From NCBI GenBank assembly GCA_937902125.1, contig CALDIB010000050.1, positions 1 through 32,788 on the forward strand: DNA of 32,788 nucleotides. Direction: 5' to 3'. Both the position numbers and the translations under genes were made by a program. Numbering within the stretch: position 1 is the stretch's first letter; each line of letters opens with the position of its first letter. The notes beneath the pieces are model-generated. The model ran no database searches and was not told the origin of the DNA. It worked only from the letters and a program-made list of their open reading frames with translations. Positions 13,950 to 24,130 of the stretch are shown piece after piece. Source of the DNA: an uncultured Treponema sp. GTDB taxonomy: Bacteria; Spirochaetota; Spirochaetia; Treponematales; Treponemataceae.

Positions 13950-16900
13950 AAAAGTCCGCTCTCGTTTTTACATTGACAGCATTCTCCGTTCTCTCTCCGC
14001 TTTTTGCCGAAACATATTATTGGGCGGGCGGAGGCGCGGACACAAATTGGACCACCGTCGGCAACTGGCGTACAGGAAGCGAGTCGGGAACTGTAGCCGC
14101 AGCCTACCCGACCGCAGGCGACACGGCCTACATCGCCGGCGACTGGACTGTGAATGTTGACGCGGACATTACTGTTTCAGCGCTGAACATACAAAGAAGC
14201 TCGCCAAATTTAACAGACGACTGGACGACAAACTTGACTGGAAGCGGAAAGCTGACCTTTGGCGCGATGGACTTTAACCGCGCTTCAGCCACTGACGGCG
14301 TTATCGGAACGCTGGAAATTGACTGCGACGCGGAATGCTCTGGAACTTTATTCACCCATTCAGGCACAAAACTTTTGATTGACGGCGGAAAAACTCTAAA
14401 AGCCGGCGCGCTGACCCATACCGCCACAAACTCAATTCCCAAAAGCTTAATAGAAGTTGTCGGAACGCTTCAAGCCGGAACAATCGACTTGCAAGGCGGA
14501 GGAAACATAGGCTGCAATGCCCTTTCCATTTCTTCAGACGGAACAGTAACCGCAAGCCAATTGAAATGGGCTGCGGGCGGAACATACAACAACGACGGCA
14601 ACGCTCTGGAAAACGCCGGAACCTTGATCCTAAGCGGAACGCTTTACGCCACAGGTCCAGCCGTAAATTCAGGAACAATGGAAATTGGCGGAGGCGGCTC
14701 AATAAAAAGCTTATCCTGCTCAGCAAGCGGAGCGTCGATAACTTTTAACGGCGACAACGAAATAGAAAGCCTTTTGATAGAAAGCGGCGGCGGAAGCCTT
14801 GAAATAAACGGAACGCAAAAAATCCAAACATTAAAGCTTGAAGGTTCAAGCGCGGCGTCGCCTCTAACAATAAGCGGAAGCGGAAGCATAGAACTTGCCT
14901 CCGATCAAAGCGCGGGAAAATGCCTAAAAGTGGCGCGCTCGCTTTCCATAACGCCAAGCTCATTTTATTACAAGGCTTCAGATTCAAGTTTTGACACAGG
15001 AGAGCCTTACGGAGTCAACAACAATTGGATTTTGTTGAACGATTCAATGCTCTTTGAATGGACAGGATCGATTGACACGGATTGGGCAAAAAACGGAAAC
15101 TGGAATTACAATTTGGTTCCAGGCCTTGCCAACGCGCTGGACGGAACAGACACAAGAAACTATTCAGTTTTGATACCGGATTCTCCAAGCGGAAATCCTT
15201 CAAACTTTCCTGTCGCGGCCGCAACCTATTCCGTCAAAGACTTGCAGATTGGACAAAACGCGCCGTCGCCGTCAACGCTGGAACTTTCCACAAGCTCAAA
15301 CCTGGCTCAAAGCGGAAACCTTTTAAATTATGGAAAAATAACTTATTCCTCAAGCGGCCGAATCACAAAAGACGGCGCCTATATAAACGACACGACTTGC
15401 CAAGGAACTGTTGTCTTTGACGGAACGACAACCGCCACGGACATAAGCGCCGTTCAATACTACAATTTAATTTCAAACGGCGGAGGAAACCGGACAGCCG
15501 CCACGGCGCTGACCGTGTTGAACGACCTTGAGATAAACGGAAGCGGCGTCTTTACCGCCAACGGCGCCGCCACAATCAGCAACGCGCTTAAAGTAAATTC
15601 CGGCAGCGTCTATTTTAACAACGGAGCGGACGGCTCCGCCTCAAGCGCCGCCACAGCCACATTCGCCACAACAGAAAGCCTTTCCTTAGGAAACAGCGCT
15701 GGAGATTCCTTTAGCGTCACAAGCGGCGCTCTTGTTCTTCCGGCGACACTGGGCGGCCTAACGCTAGGGGGAACAATCTCTGCCAGCGGCGGAATAACTC
15801 TTTCCAAGGACGCGGCGCTTTCCGCAAACACAATTTTTGCCAGCGCCACAAGCCTAGCCTCTCCTGTAAAGCTAACGGCTTCCTCCGCGCTGACTGTCAC
15901 CACAAACGCCCCGCTAACCACGAGCGCCGCAAACACCCTAACGCTAACCAACGCAAGCCTTGCAAACGCCGCCGCGGTCACAGGCGGAAACATAATTTTT
16001 GAAGAAACAGCGTTAAAGCCCCATCAAATTTTCACGCCCCACGCCGCTTCGACTTACCAGCGAGTTGAGGTCAACAAAACAAGCGGCGGCGAATGGACGG
16101 CAAACCAAAGCCTGAACGCGGACGATTTTGTAGTGACCAAAAACGGAACTCTCACCACAAGCGGGACGGTCAACGCCACAAACTTTACGATAACAGACAA
16201 CAACATCTATGTGGCCAACGCCCCTGTCAACGCCGCAAATTTTTCCATAACAAAAAACGCAAACGCGACCTTCAACGAGCTTGCCACAATCACAACAGCC
16301 TGCGCCGACGCGCCGTCAGCCGGAAACATCACCTTTGCAAAAGGCTGCTCTTTCACTCCCGCCGCCACATTCAACACAACAGGAACGCTAACCCTAAACG
16401 GCGGAACAAACCCTTGCGCCTTTACTGGCGGCCTGACCCACACGGCCGGCCCCACAGTTTTGTTTGGCGCGCTCAACGCGACAAACTCCGCCATAAGCCT
16501 TGGCGCCGCGACGCTGGCGGCAAACATCACAATTGACGCGGGAAGCGGAAGCGTTTCTTTTGCGGAAACCCTTGACGGCGCCTTTTCGTTTACTTCCAAC
16601 GGAACGGGCCTTTTGACCCTTGGCGGACTTATTGGCGGAACAACGCCGCCGACGCGATTGACGGCAGCCGGACCTGTCGCCATAAACGCCGCCGCAAAAA
16701 TCAACGGACCTATCACAATCGAAGGCGCCACTACAGTGACTGCCGCTTCCATCACAACGCCAACCGATTCCACAGGCTTGCAGCTTTATAAAGACGACAT
16801 CACTTTCAATTCCAGTTGCGCCGTAACAGGAACTGTCCAAGCCGCGGCGGGAATAATCACAAACGGCGCCCATTCCGTGACATTTACAAACGACCTTTGG

Positions 16901-19900
16901 CTTTACACAAACTCAGGCAACGCAAAAGACTCCACTCTTGGCGGAGGAACGGCAACTCCTTCGCTTGACATAAAAGGAAACATTTTCATCGCAAAAAACG
17001 GGCAAGCCTCCACTGTCGCATCCGCCATAAACAGCGCGAAAAACATTTTGCTTTTGCATGGAACTCTAAACGCAAACGCCGCGCTTTCCGCAGACAAAGA
17101 CATAATCATGCTTGGCGCCGCATACAACATTGACGACACAAACGAAACCGCAGCCTCGCAAACGGCAGGCCTTTTTGCTTACAATCACGCCTCAAGAAAA
17201 AGCGCCGCTTCATACACAGAGGCCTTTCCAACCGCTTGCCCTGACGGAACCGCAATTTCTTCTTCATACACCGCCAGCGCGAACATTTCAGGCGGGGCCG
17301 AAGTCAGCGCAGGCCAAAACTTTTACGCCAACGGCCTTTCAATTTTAGGAAGCGGCGCTTGGACTCTCACATTGCCAAACAACGACTCGCAAAATTCCGC
17401 CTTTGCCGAACTTTACAATTCTACAATCACAAATTGCCATGCAAGCCAAAAAGTCGCGGCGGCGGAAAACAACGCCGCAACTTCTTGCGAAAATGTCATT
17501 GCCAGCCGCCCGATAATAAATGAAGCGTGGACAGTTTACGACGACGGAATTTATGTCGCCTTCGTCGATTCTAACGGAGACCCTGTAACAATAGAAAATT
17601 CCGGCAACGAAATCTCCGCGGCCGCCGCCGCCATTTTTAGTTCCGCGGGAGCCTATGCAGGAACATACACCGACGCGGACTTCCAAACAAGCACGGACGG
17701 CAAGGGCGACATCGCAGGGGGCTTTTACATAAAGTCAAGCGTAAAATGGAACACGGACGCAAAAGGAACAAGCGCCGGCTCTTCTGAAAGCTCAGACCGC
17801 TCGGGAAGCCATCGCGAAACAATTCCATACTTAAACATTCCAAAGGCCTTGGACAGCGTGTACGAAACTTTGCGCGACTCAAGCAAAAACAGAATCGCCC
17901 ACTATTATTCCGCCGCGCCGGACACAAGCGGGGAAAACAGCGGAACCGGAAAAACTTTTACCGCGGTCGCTGACAAGTGCGCTCCTGTTTTGACGCAAGT
18001 TTTAAGCGGCCAAGAACTGCACAAAGAGCCGGCAAGCCAAGCCGACTGCGACGCGCACAATTTTATTGAATTTATTTACAGCGAGCCGGTTGACATAAGC
18101 GGCGGAACCACAAGCGTCGCCTCGGACGAAGTGAACAAGCAGGCGGGCGGAGATTTGGGAGCCACCACAAACAATTCAAGCGGAATAACCTTTGCCGGAT
18201 TGGGAACGACGGTCCAAGGAAAAATCGAGGCCGCGCTAAAAAGCGGAAGCGGCTCTCCCCACGCCCTTTACAGAAATTTTTCAACTGCCGCCGCAGGAGC
18301 CGAGCAAGACCAGCCTTGCAGAATTCGAGTTTCAATCGCGGGCTATGTTGACGGCAGCGTGAGCGCGGGCGGAAATTCTTACAAGAATTGGGCGGGCTAC
18401 ATAAGTTCGGGAACAAGTCCAAGCGGAACGATAACAAGAATCGCAAACCCAAACATCAAAGACAAGTCAACCGCGCAAAATTCCCTTAGCGTAAATTCAA
18501 GCGCGGGACATCCCCTTCCAACATTGAGCGTTCAAAATTCTGAAAACGAATTGTACGGCCCTTGGGATGTCACTCCGCCAAGCTTCGCTCCGATACGAAT
18601 CAACGGAAGCGCAAGTTGGTCCAGACCGGCGACAGACGGAAGCCAAGAATATGAATTTGTCGGCGCCAGCTATTCAACAGGAACTTTAAGCGCAATTGAA
18701 TTGCATTGGTTTGACAACGAACCAAGCTATACCGAAAACCGACAATGGTTCAGCAGAGCCGGATGGGGCGACGCGAGTTCCGCAACAGAATACTCATCGC
18801 TGGCAAGTTACGCCGCCGACATTCGCGGAGGAAGCCGTCCCGACAGTTCCGGCGACAACGCCACAAAAGGCGGAATCAGATACTGCAGCCTTTACGACGC
18901 TTACGGCGCATTTAAATACGCGGTCGAAGGAAGCGGCTCATACAGCGGCTTTACTCAAAACATAAAAGGCGGCGCGGAAAGTTCTTTGTTCACTTACGCT
19001 GGAGAAGGCGGCAGCTCCTCAAGCCACTCAACCGGAGGCGAAGACGGCTTGTATTGCAAGCTTGTCCTTGACGACACAAGCCTGCAATTAAAGACAACTT
19101 TTATTTTGGAATTTGACTCCGACGCCTGCTGCGTCACCGACTTGGCCGGAAACAGAATTCAGTGCGGAAAAATAAAAATGAAAACCATCGACCGCACAAC
19201 TCCAGACTTCACATTGACAGCAGTTCCGCTTGGAACAAAAAAAATGCTGGTAATTTTTTCAAAAGCGCTGAACATTGGAAACTTGGCCTTATATGACAGC
19301 GCCTCTGTTCACACAAACGTTTCGGCGTTGGAATACATTCCAAAAGCGCTCGCGCTGAACACCGCCTCTGGGACAGGAATAGAAATCGACCAAAGCGTTC
19401 CTGCGACTTGCGCGTTTAGAACAAACAACTCCACAGGACTTGTTGTGACCCTCAATCAAAACGCAGTATTGACCGACATCACCAGCGGAGTTTTTGTCAA
19501 TTCTGTTGGAGTGAACAAATACGATCCGCTTTCAGGAATTTCGGCCACAATAACTTACATACAAGATTCTTTGGGAAACTACATCGAGGCGAACAAAAAA
19601 CACGCCTTCAGCGATTTTGCGGTAAATGCAGTTCAAGCGCAATACGCCTATGACAACACTCTGACCGACAGCGGTTTTTCAACCGACTACAGTCTATACG
19701 AGAAAGGCGCATGGGCTGTTCGCGATTGGAACGCCGAGCAAGGAAACTACGGAAGTCTTTCCGCAGGAAATGAATACATCATGCAATGCTCGTTATACGA
19801 CGGAACCAACGACAAGAGCGGCGGACTTGATCCCGCCACAGGACAGCTTCCTTCAGGAGCGCTCACATGCTTTTTTGACTCGGCGCCGGACAGCGCTTCT

Positions 19901-20533
19901 GTTTCCACAAAGATAAACGAAAACACAAATTTGGGTTGGCGAATCTGGCATCCAAATCAAAGCGCGGACATTTTCACTTCGCTGGCGCCAGTCAACAACA
20001 ATCCTCAACTGACAATTGACGGAACAGCCAACGACGCTGGCGTTGTCTTTGACATTGCAAAGGAAGACTCAAAATCAAAGTGGAAAGGCGGCGACCAAGT
20101 TTCGTTCTTGTTTAAAATGGGAGATTTTACAGTTGACCATTACGCAAACGGAACAAACTTTCCACTTTACGCCGTCCGGCTTAAAGACATAAACAATCCC
20201 GCCTCACTTGACTTATGGTCATTTAAGTTAAAGACCACAACGGCGCAGCGAGGCGGCGTCACCATTTTGAACAATGTCATCAATGTGGATAACGGAGAAA
20301 ACACCGTGATTCAAGTTGACATGAAAGAAGCGGGAAACCTAAATGTGATGGTAATGACACTTGACGGAAACATCGTCACATACTTGCGACACGGACATAC
20401 TGACGCAGGAACGCATTACTACAATTGGAACGGGACCAACAACTCAGGATCAAAGGTGGCCCGCGGCCTTTACTTTGTCCGCGTCATCGGTCCCGGCATA
20501 GACGAAACGCGCAAAATCATGTGCGTAAAGTAG
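13946..20533 (+). CDS. Giant exported beta-rich surface protein (adhesin-like) with FlgD-Ig-like C-terminus
   Basis: 2195 residues. The signal peptide is MKKSALVFTLTAFSVLSPLF-A. Two modules share the pattern W-x-G...D-x-x-W-x-x-x-x-N-W: YYWAGGGADTNWTTVGNW (residues about 24-41) and FEWTGSIDTDWAKNGNW (about 370-386). Residues about 60-1200 are Ala/Thr/Ser/Asn-rich with short regularly spaced hydrophobic strands, as in right-handed beta-helix adhesins. Around 1340-1420 and 1745-1800 lie SbsA-like Ig segments (DKCAPVLTQVLSGQEL; RTTPDFTLTAVPLGTKKMLV then IFSKAL). The last 85 residues (VIQVDMKEAGNLNVMVMTLD, then NWNGTNNSGSKVARGLYFVR) match the FlgD-Ig-like C-terminal domain common on large spirochaete and Bacteroidetes surface proteins. 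GTG start, no clear ribosome site. Role in attachment is inferred. Confidence 0.85.
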   Translation: MKKSALVFTLTAFSVLSPLFAETYYWAGGGADTNWTTVGNWRTGSESGTVAAAYPTAGDTAYIAGDWTVNVDADITVSALNIQRSSPNLTDDWTTNLTGSGKLTFGAMDFNRASATDGVIGTLEIDCDAECSGTLFTHSGTKLLIDGGKTLKAGALTHTATNSIPKSLIEVVGTLQAGTIDLQGGGNIGCNALSISSDGTVTASQLKWAAGGTYNNDGNALENAGTLILSGTLYATGPAVNSGTMEIGGGGSIKSLSCSASGASITFNGDNEIESLLIESGGGSLEINGTQKIQTLKLEGSSAASPLTISGSGSIELASDQSAGKCLKVARSLSITPSSFYYKASDSSFDTGEPYGVNNNWILLNDSMLFEWTGSIDTDWAKNGNWNYNLVPGLANALDGTDTRNYSVLIPDSPSGNPSNFPVAAATYSVKDLQIGQNAPSPSTLELSTSSNLAQSGNLLNYGKITYSSSGRITKDGAYINDTTCQGTVVFDGTTTATDISAVQYYNLISNGGGNRTAATALTVLNDLEINGSGVFTANGAATISNALKVNSGSVYFNNGADGSASSAATATFATTESLSLGNSAGDSFSVTSGALVLPATLGGLTLGGTISASGGITLSKDAALSANTIFASATSLASPVKLTASSALTVTTNAPLTTSAANTLTLTNASLANAAAVTGGNIIFEETALKPHQIFTPHAASTYQRVEVNKTSGGEWTANQSLNADDFVVTKNGTLTTSGTVNATNFTITDNNIYVANAPVNAANFSITKNANATFNELATITTACADAPSAGNITFAKGCSFTPAATFNTTGTLTLNGGTNPCAFTGGLTHTAGPTVLFGALNATNSAISLGAATLAANITIDAGSGSVSFAETLDGAFSFTSNGTGLLTLGGLIGGTTPPTRLTAAGPVAINAAAKINGPITIEGATTVTAASITTPTDSTGLQLYKDDITFNSSCAVTGTVQAAAGIITNGAHSVTFTNDLWLYTNSGNAKDSTLGGGTATPSLDIKGNIFIAKNGQASTVASAINSAKNILLLHGTLNANAALSADKDIIMLGAAYNIDDTNETAASQTAGLFAYNHASRKSAASYTEAFPTACPDGTAISSSYTASANISGGAEVSAGQNFYANGLSILGSGAWTLTLPNNDSQNSAFAELYNSTITNCHASQKVAAAENNAATSCENVIASRPIINEAWTVYDDGIYVAFVDSNGDPVTIENSGNEISAAAAAIFSSAGAYAGTYTDADFQTSTDGKGDIAGGFYIKSSVKWNTDAKGTSAGSSESSDRSGSHRETIPYLNIPKALDSVYETLRDSSKNRIAHYYSAAPDTSGENSGTGKTFTAVADKCAPVLTQVLSGQELHKEPASQADCDAHNFIEFIYSEPVDISGGTTSVASDEVNKQAGGDLGATTNNSSGITFAGLGTTVQGKIEAALKSGSGSPHALYRNFSTAAAGAEQDQPCRIRVSIAGYVDGSVSAGGNSYKNWAGYISSGTSPSGTITRIANPNIKDKSTAQNSLSVNSSAGHPLPTLSVQNSENELYGPWDVTPPSFAPIRINGSASWSRPATDGSQEYEFVGASYSTGTLSAIELHWFDNEPSYTENRQWFSRAGWGDASSATEYSSLASYAADIRGGSRPDSSGDNATKGGIRYCSLYDAYGAFKYAVEGSGSYSGFTQNIKGGAESSLFTYAGEGGSSSSHSTGGEDGLYCKLVLDDTSLQLKTTFILEFDSDACCVTDLAGNRIQCGKIKMKTIDRTTPDFTLTAVPLGTKKMLVIFSKALNIGNLALYDSASVHTNVSALEYIPKALALNTASGTGIEIDQSVPATCAFRTNNSTGLVVTLNQNAVLTDITSGVFVNSVGVNKYDPLSGISATITYIQDSLGNYIEANKKHAFSDFAVNAVQAQYAYDNTLTDSGFSTDYSLYEKGAWAVRDWNAEQGNYGSLSAGNEYIMQCSLYDGTNDKSGGLDPATGQLPSGALTCFFDSAPDSASVSTKINENTNLGWRIWHPNQSADIFTSLAPVNNNPQLTIDGTANDAGVVFDIAKEDSKSKWKGGDQVSFLFKMGDFTVDHYANGTNFPLYAVRLKDINNPASLDLWSFKLKTTTAQRGGVTILNNVINVDNGENTVIQVDMKEAGNLNVMVMTLDGNIVTYLRHGHTDAGTHYYNWNGTNNSGSKVARGLYFVRVIGPGIDETRKIMCVK

Positions 20534-20556
20534 GAACGGCCAAAGCGCGCGCTCGC

Positions 20557-20904
20557 TTACTCAACCTTGGCCTTGCTTATAAAGCAGGCGATTCCTTCGG
20601 TCGGATACTTTTCGCGCAATTTATGGACAAGACTCACAATCTTTTCGGCCTCGTCCTTAGAGCAGTAAACGATGATCATTTCGTTCAGCTGCGGCCAAAC
20701 CGCGTCGCCCAGCTTTGGGTTTGAAAAGCCCGCGCCGGACACGCCGGAAATTTTTGTAAAATGCGAGCCGATTTTCTTTTTCTTAAAGCCGTCCATAAAA
20801 TCTTCGTCAACGGCGGCGGAAAAAATTATTTCCACGCGCTTCAATTTGCCGGTCTTTTCGCCGCCCTTCTTTTCTTTCTTATTCTTCTTGTCTTTGTCGC
20901 TCAT
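20557..20904 (-). CDS. PII-like small protein linked to an RND efflux pump
   Basis: 115 residues. A lysine-rich N-terminal tail (KDKKNKKEKKGGEKTGK) precedes about 95 residues with a ferredoxin-like beta-alpha-beta pattern: KRVEIIFSAAVDEDFMDGF, a T-loop-like stretch around FTKISGVSGAGFSNPKLGD, then EMIIVYCSKDEAEKIVSLVH and a final strand GIACFI. This is the order of strands and helices in PII/DUF3240-type proteins, some of which are encoded next to RND pumps. It is the last gene of the efflux operon, starting 9 nt after the pump gene. Its AGGAG site overlaps the pump's TAG stop. The likely job is sensing a ligand and adjusting the pump, by analogy only. Ligand unknown. Confidence 0.55.
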   Translation of the reverse strand: MSDKDKKNKKEKKGGEKTGKLKRVEIIFSAAVDEDFMDGFKKKKIGSHFTKISGVSGAGFSNPKLGDAVWPQLNEMIIVYCSKDEAEKIVSLVHKLREKYPTEGIACFISKAKVE

Positions 20905-20913
20905 AACAATCTC

Positions 20914-23900
20914 CTATTTTTCAAGCTTCGCAAGCTTCTTTTGCGCCTTGGCCTCGCGCTTGGCGGCGGCGCGTTCGCGTCGGCTGTTAAAAATGTGGTA
21001 AACCGCCGGCATCAAGAACAAAGTCATAAGCGAACCGAATGTCATTCCGCCAAATACCGTAAGCGAAATCGGCTGCATCGAAGAGCTTCCTTCGCCAGGG
21101 AAAAATGCCATAGGCATCAAAGAAATTACGGTCGTAAGCGTTGACATCAAAATCGGGCGCAAGCGGTTTCTAGCCGCCTCAACGCAAGCCTCGTCCAAAC
21201 TGTAGCCGCGCTTTCGGAGCAAGTTGGTGTAGTCAACCAAAACGATTCCGTTGTTTACAATTGTTCCGACCAAAACCAAAATTCCCATTACCGTGACAAT
21301 GCTAAGCTGGTTTCTGGTAATCGCGTAAATGGCCATAACGCCGATAAAAGAAAGCGGAATCGTGAGCAAAACGATAAAGGGGTCAAGCAGCGACTCAAAC
21401 TGGCTGGCCATAACGACAAAGACCAAAACGACGGCCATCAAAATAATCGCGCCAAAATTCACCACGGCCTCCATCATATCCTCGTAGTCTCCGCTGATGC
21501 TTATGCGGACATTTTCGTCTGTGGCGATGTTGTCGCTTATGATTTTTTTAAGTCCGCCCTGAACCTTGTCAAGCGAAATGCCGCTGATTGGCTTTGCGGT
21601 GACATGAATAATTCGCGACTGATTTTCGCGGAAAATTGTGACCGGCGCGAGCGACTGCTCGTAATGGGCAAAGCTCGAAAGCGGAACGCGCATTCCCTGC
21701 GAGTTGACGACAGAAATCGAGTCAAGGTCGCTCAAGTTTGAAGTGTCCTTGTCGGCAAGGCGCACAATCACGTCAATGTCGTCGCCGTGATCTGTGTAGC
21801 GGCTTGCGGTAACGCCGTTAATCGCGCCTCTGATTTCCGCGCCCACGCTGTAAATGTTCAAGCCAAGCTCATACATTTTAGCGCGGTCAACGATTATCTC
21901 GGCTTGCGGAAGTCCTTCCTCCAAGTCGCTTGAAACTTCCGTCACCAAATCAGAAGCATTTTCCTTTAAAAGCTTTTCCACAGCCCGCGAAGTTTCGCGA
22001 AGCAAATCCAAGTCGTCGCATTTAATGTCAACGCTTATTCCGCCGCTGGAGGCGCTGTTGTTGTTCGTTCCAAAGCTCATGTCCGCGCCGGGGAACATGT
22101 TAAAGTATTTTCTTAACTTTTCTTTCGCGCTCTTTTCGTTGTCCCAACCAGGCTCACGCTCCTTTTCTTCGTAAAGGGAAAATATTACGCGCGCGTCGTT
22201 GGCGCTAGAGCGCGCCGCCATCATTCCAGAGCCTCCCGTCATAACGGCTGAATACTTGAGTCCTTTTAAATCCTGCAAGGCGCTAACACGCAAGGACTCG
22301 GCCACTTGGTTGGTCACTTCTAGCGTGGTTCCCTTTGGAAGCGAAATGTCAACCTCAACCATATTGGACGCGGCTTCAGGCATAAAGATGAATCCAACAA
22401 GCTTTATAGCTCCAAACGAAAGGAAGAGCAAAAGAATCAAGCATAGGATAAAAGTTTTTTTTCGGCCAAGCACAAAGCGGACCGCGACCGCGTAAGCGTT
22501 GTCAAGCCAGTTGAAAAATCTGTTAAAGAGCCGGTTCACTCGGCCTGCGACGCCGGAATAATTGCTTTCCGAAAGCTTGTCGATTTTTAGATAGCTTGAA
22601 GTCAAGACGGGAACAAGCGCGATTGCCACGATAAGAGAGCAAAGCAAAGAAAATATGATTGTCCAAGCAAGGCTGTCAAAAATCTGCCCCATTATTCCAA
22701 GCTTTTTTCTAAACATAATCATCGGCAAAAAGATGCAGACCGAAGTCAAGGTCGAGGCCGTGATAGAAGTCACCATTTCTTGCGAGCCCAAGACGGCGGC
22801 GACTTTTGGCTTGGCTCCGCGCTGAACGTATGAGTAAATGTTTTCCAAGACGACGATTGAGTTGTCAACAAGCATTCCTATTCCCAAAAGAAGGCCGGCC
22901 ATGCTTATCATGTTGATTGTGATTCCCTTAAAATACATCAAGAAGAGCGTGATGAAAACTGAAATCGGAATTGCAAGGCCTATGATAATCGTGCTTTTGA
23001 ACGAGCGCAAGAAAATGAACAAGACCATAACGGCCAAAAGCGCGCCTTGAATTACCGACTTTACGACTTCGTTGATTGTCTGCTCGATGATGTCTGTAGT
23101 GTTGTAAACTTCGATTAGGCTAACGTCGCTAGGAAGGTTGTCTTCGATGCCGGGAAGCGCCTTGCGCGCGTTTTTGGCGGCAGTAACGGAATTCTTTCCG
23201 CTCTGTTTTTGAACCATGACGATTGTACAACTCTCGTCCCCAACAGAAGCGAGCGACTCTTCGTCCTTGTAGCCTTCGTAAACGTCCGCCACGTCGCGCA
23301 AAAGGATTGACTTAAGCTCCACGCCGTTATTCATTCCGTAAGAGCTGGCCTTGTATGAAATTACGGTGTTCTTTAAATCCTCTACGCTTTGGTACTTTCC
23401 GCTCGTCTTTATTGAATAGTTGGTGTCGCCGCTTGTGATTGTTCCTCCGGCGCTCTGAACGTTTTGCGCTCCGATCATTTGCGCGATGGAACTTATGCTC
23501 AATCCATAGGCCTCCAAACGGTCGCGGGGAATTTCAACGTTGATTGATTTTTCGCGGCCACCCATAATGTAAGCGCTTGCGATTCCGTCAAGCTGCTCAA
23601 AACGCGGCTGAACGATGTCTTCGGCGTAGTCGCGCAATTCCTCAGGCGTGCGGTTTCCTTTTAGCGCAAAAACCATAATGGGCATCATCGACGGATCCAT
23701 TTTCATTATAATTGGCGAATCCGCGTCGGTGGGAAGGTAAGAGCGCACAAGGTCTATCTTGTCGCGTATTTCTCCCGTGGCCGAATCCAAGTCGGTTCCG
23801 TATTCAAATTCCATAATCACAAGGCTTATTCCGCTTGACGAGCGCGACTGCAATTTTTTTAGGCCGCTCACTCCCGAAAGCGAAGACTCCAAAGTTCGCG

Positions 23901-24090
23901 TAAGGCTTTGCTCTATTTCTTCTGGGCCTGTGTTGGAATAGCTTGTGTAGACGATGATGTATGGAATGTCCATGTCCGGATACATGTCAACCGGCAGGCT
24001 GAACACGCAATATATTCCAAGCGCGATTACAACCAAAAAAGTCAAAAGGGTCGTGACCGGCTTGCTGACGCACTTTTCAGAAAAAGTCAT
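20914..24090 (-). CDS. RND-family multidrug efflux pump (inner-membrane component)
   Basis: 1058 residues, the normal length for AcrB/BesB-type pumps. The order is TM1 (TTLLTFLVVIALGIYCVFSL), LPVDMYPDMDIPYIIVYTSY at the start of the first porter domain, TM2-7 with GMLVDNSIVVLENIYSY in TM4, a second porter domain, and TM8-12 with FIVLLTIPLSFIGVMAIY and VGTIVNNGIVLVDYTNLL. AcrB uses Asp407/Asp408 in TM4 and Lys940 in TM10 for proton transfer; here TM4 keeps only one Asp (D-N) and TM10 has Asn-Asn, a variant seen in many non-AcrB HAE pumps. GGAGG precedes the ATG by 7 nt. It works with the adaptor and TolC-like channel encoded upstream. Substrate unknown. Confidence 0.93.
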   Translation of the reverse strand: MTFSEKCVSKPVTTLLTFLVVIALGIYCVFSLPVDMYPDMDIPYIIVYTSYSNTGPEEIEQSLTRTLESSLSGVSGLKKLQSRSSSGISLVIMEFEYGTDLDSATGEIRDKIDLVRSYLPTDADSPIIMKMDPSMMPIMVFALKGNRTPEELRDYAEDIVQPRFEQLDGIASAYIMGGREKSINVEIPRDRLEAYGLSISSIAQMIGAQNVQSAGGTITSGDTNYSIKTSGKYQSVEDLKNTVISYKASSYGMNNGVELKSILLRDVADVYEGYKDEESLASVGDESCTIVMVQKQSGKNSVTAAKNARKALPGIEDNLPSDVSLIEVYNTTDIIEQTINEVVKSVIQGALLAVMVLFIFLRSFKSTIIIGLAIPISVFITLFLMYFKGITINMISMAGLLLGIGMLVDNSIVVLENIYSYVQRGAKPKVAAVLGSQEMVTSITASTLTSVCIFLPMIMFRKKLGIMGQIFDSLAWTIIFSLLCSLIVAIALVPVLTSSYLKIDKLSESNYSGVAGRVNRLFNRFFNWLDNAYAVAVRFVLGRKKTFILCLILLLFLSFGAIKLVGFIFMPEAASNMVEVDISLPKGTTLEVTNQVAESLRVSALQDLKGLKYSAVMTGGSGMMAARSSANDARVIFSLYEEKEREPGWDNEKSAKEKLRKYFNMFPGADMSFGTNNNSASSGGISVDIKCDDLDLLRETSRAVEKLLKENASDLVTEVSSDLEEGLPQAEIIVDRAKMYELGLNIYSVGAEIRGAINGVTASRYTDHGDDIDVIVRLADKDTSNLSDLDSISVVNSQGMRVPLSSFAHYEQSLAPVTIFRENQSRIIHVTAKPISGISLDKVQGGLKKIISDNIATDENVRISISGDYEDMMEAVVNFGAIILMAVVLVFVVMASQFESLLDPFIVLLTIPLSFIGVMAIYAITRNQLSIVTVMGILVLVGTIVNNGIVLVDYTNLLRKRGYSLDEACVEAARNRLRPILMSTLTTVISLMPMAFFPGEGSSSMQPISLTVFGGMTFGSLMTLFLMPAVYHIFNSRRERAAAKREAKAQKKLAKLEK

Positions 24091-24130
24091 TTAAAAACCT
24101 CCATAACTAAAACTAGGGCTTGCCAAAACG

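Noticed and set aside
16207..16773. A 188-codon minus-strand frame inside the surface-protein gene
   Set aside because: Its Ala/Val/Pro repetition mirrors the Ala/Thr/Asn repeats of the sense strand; no start site or promoter.
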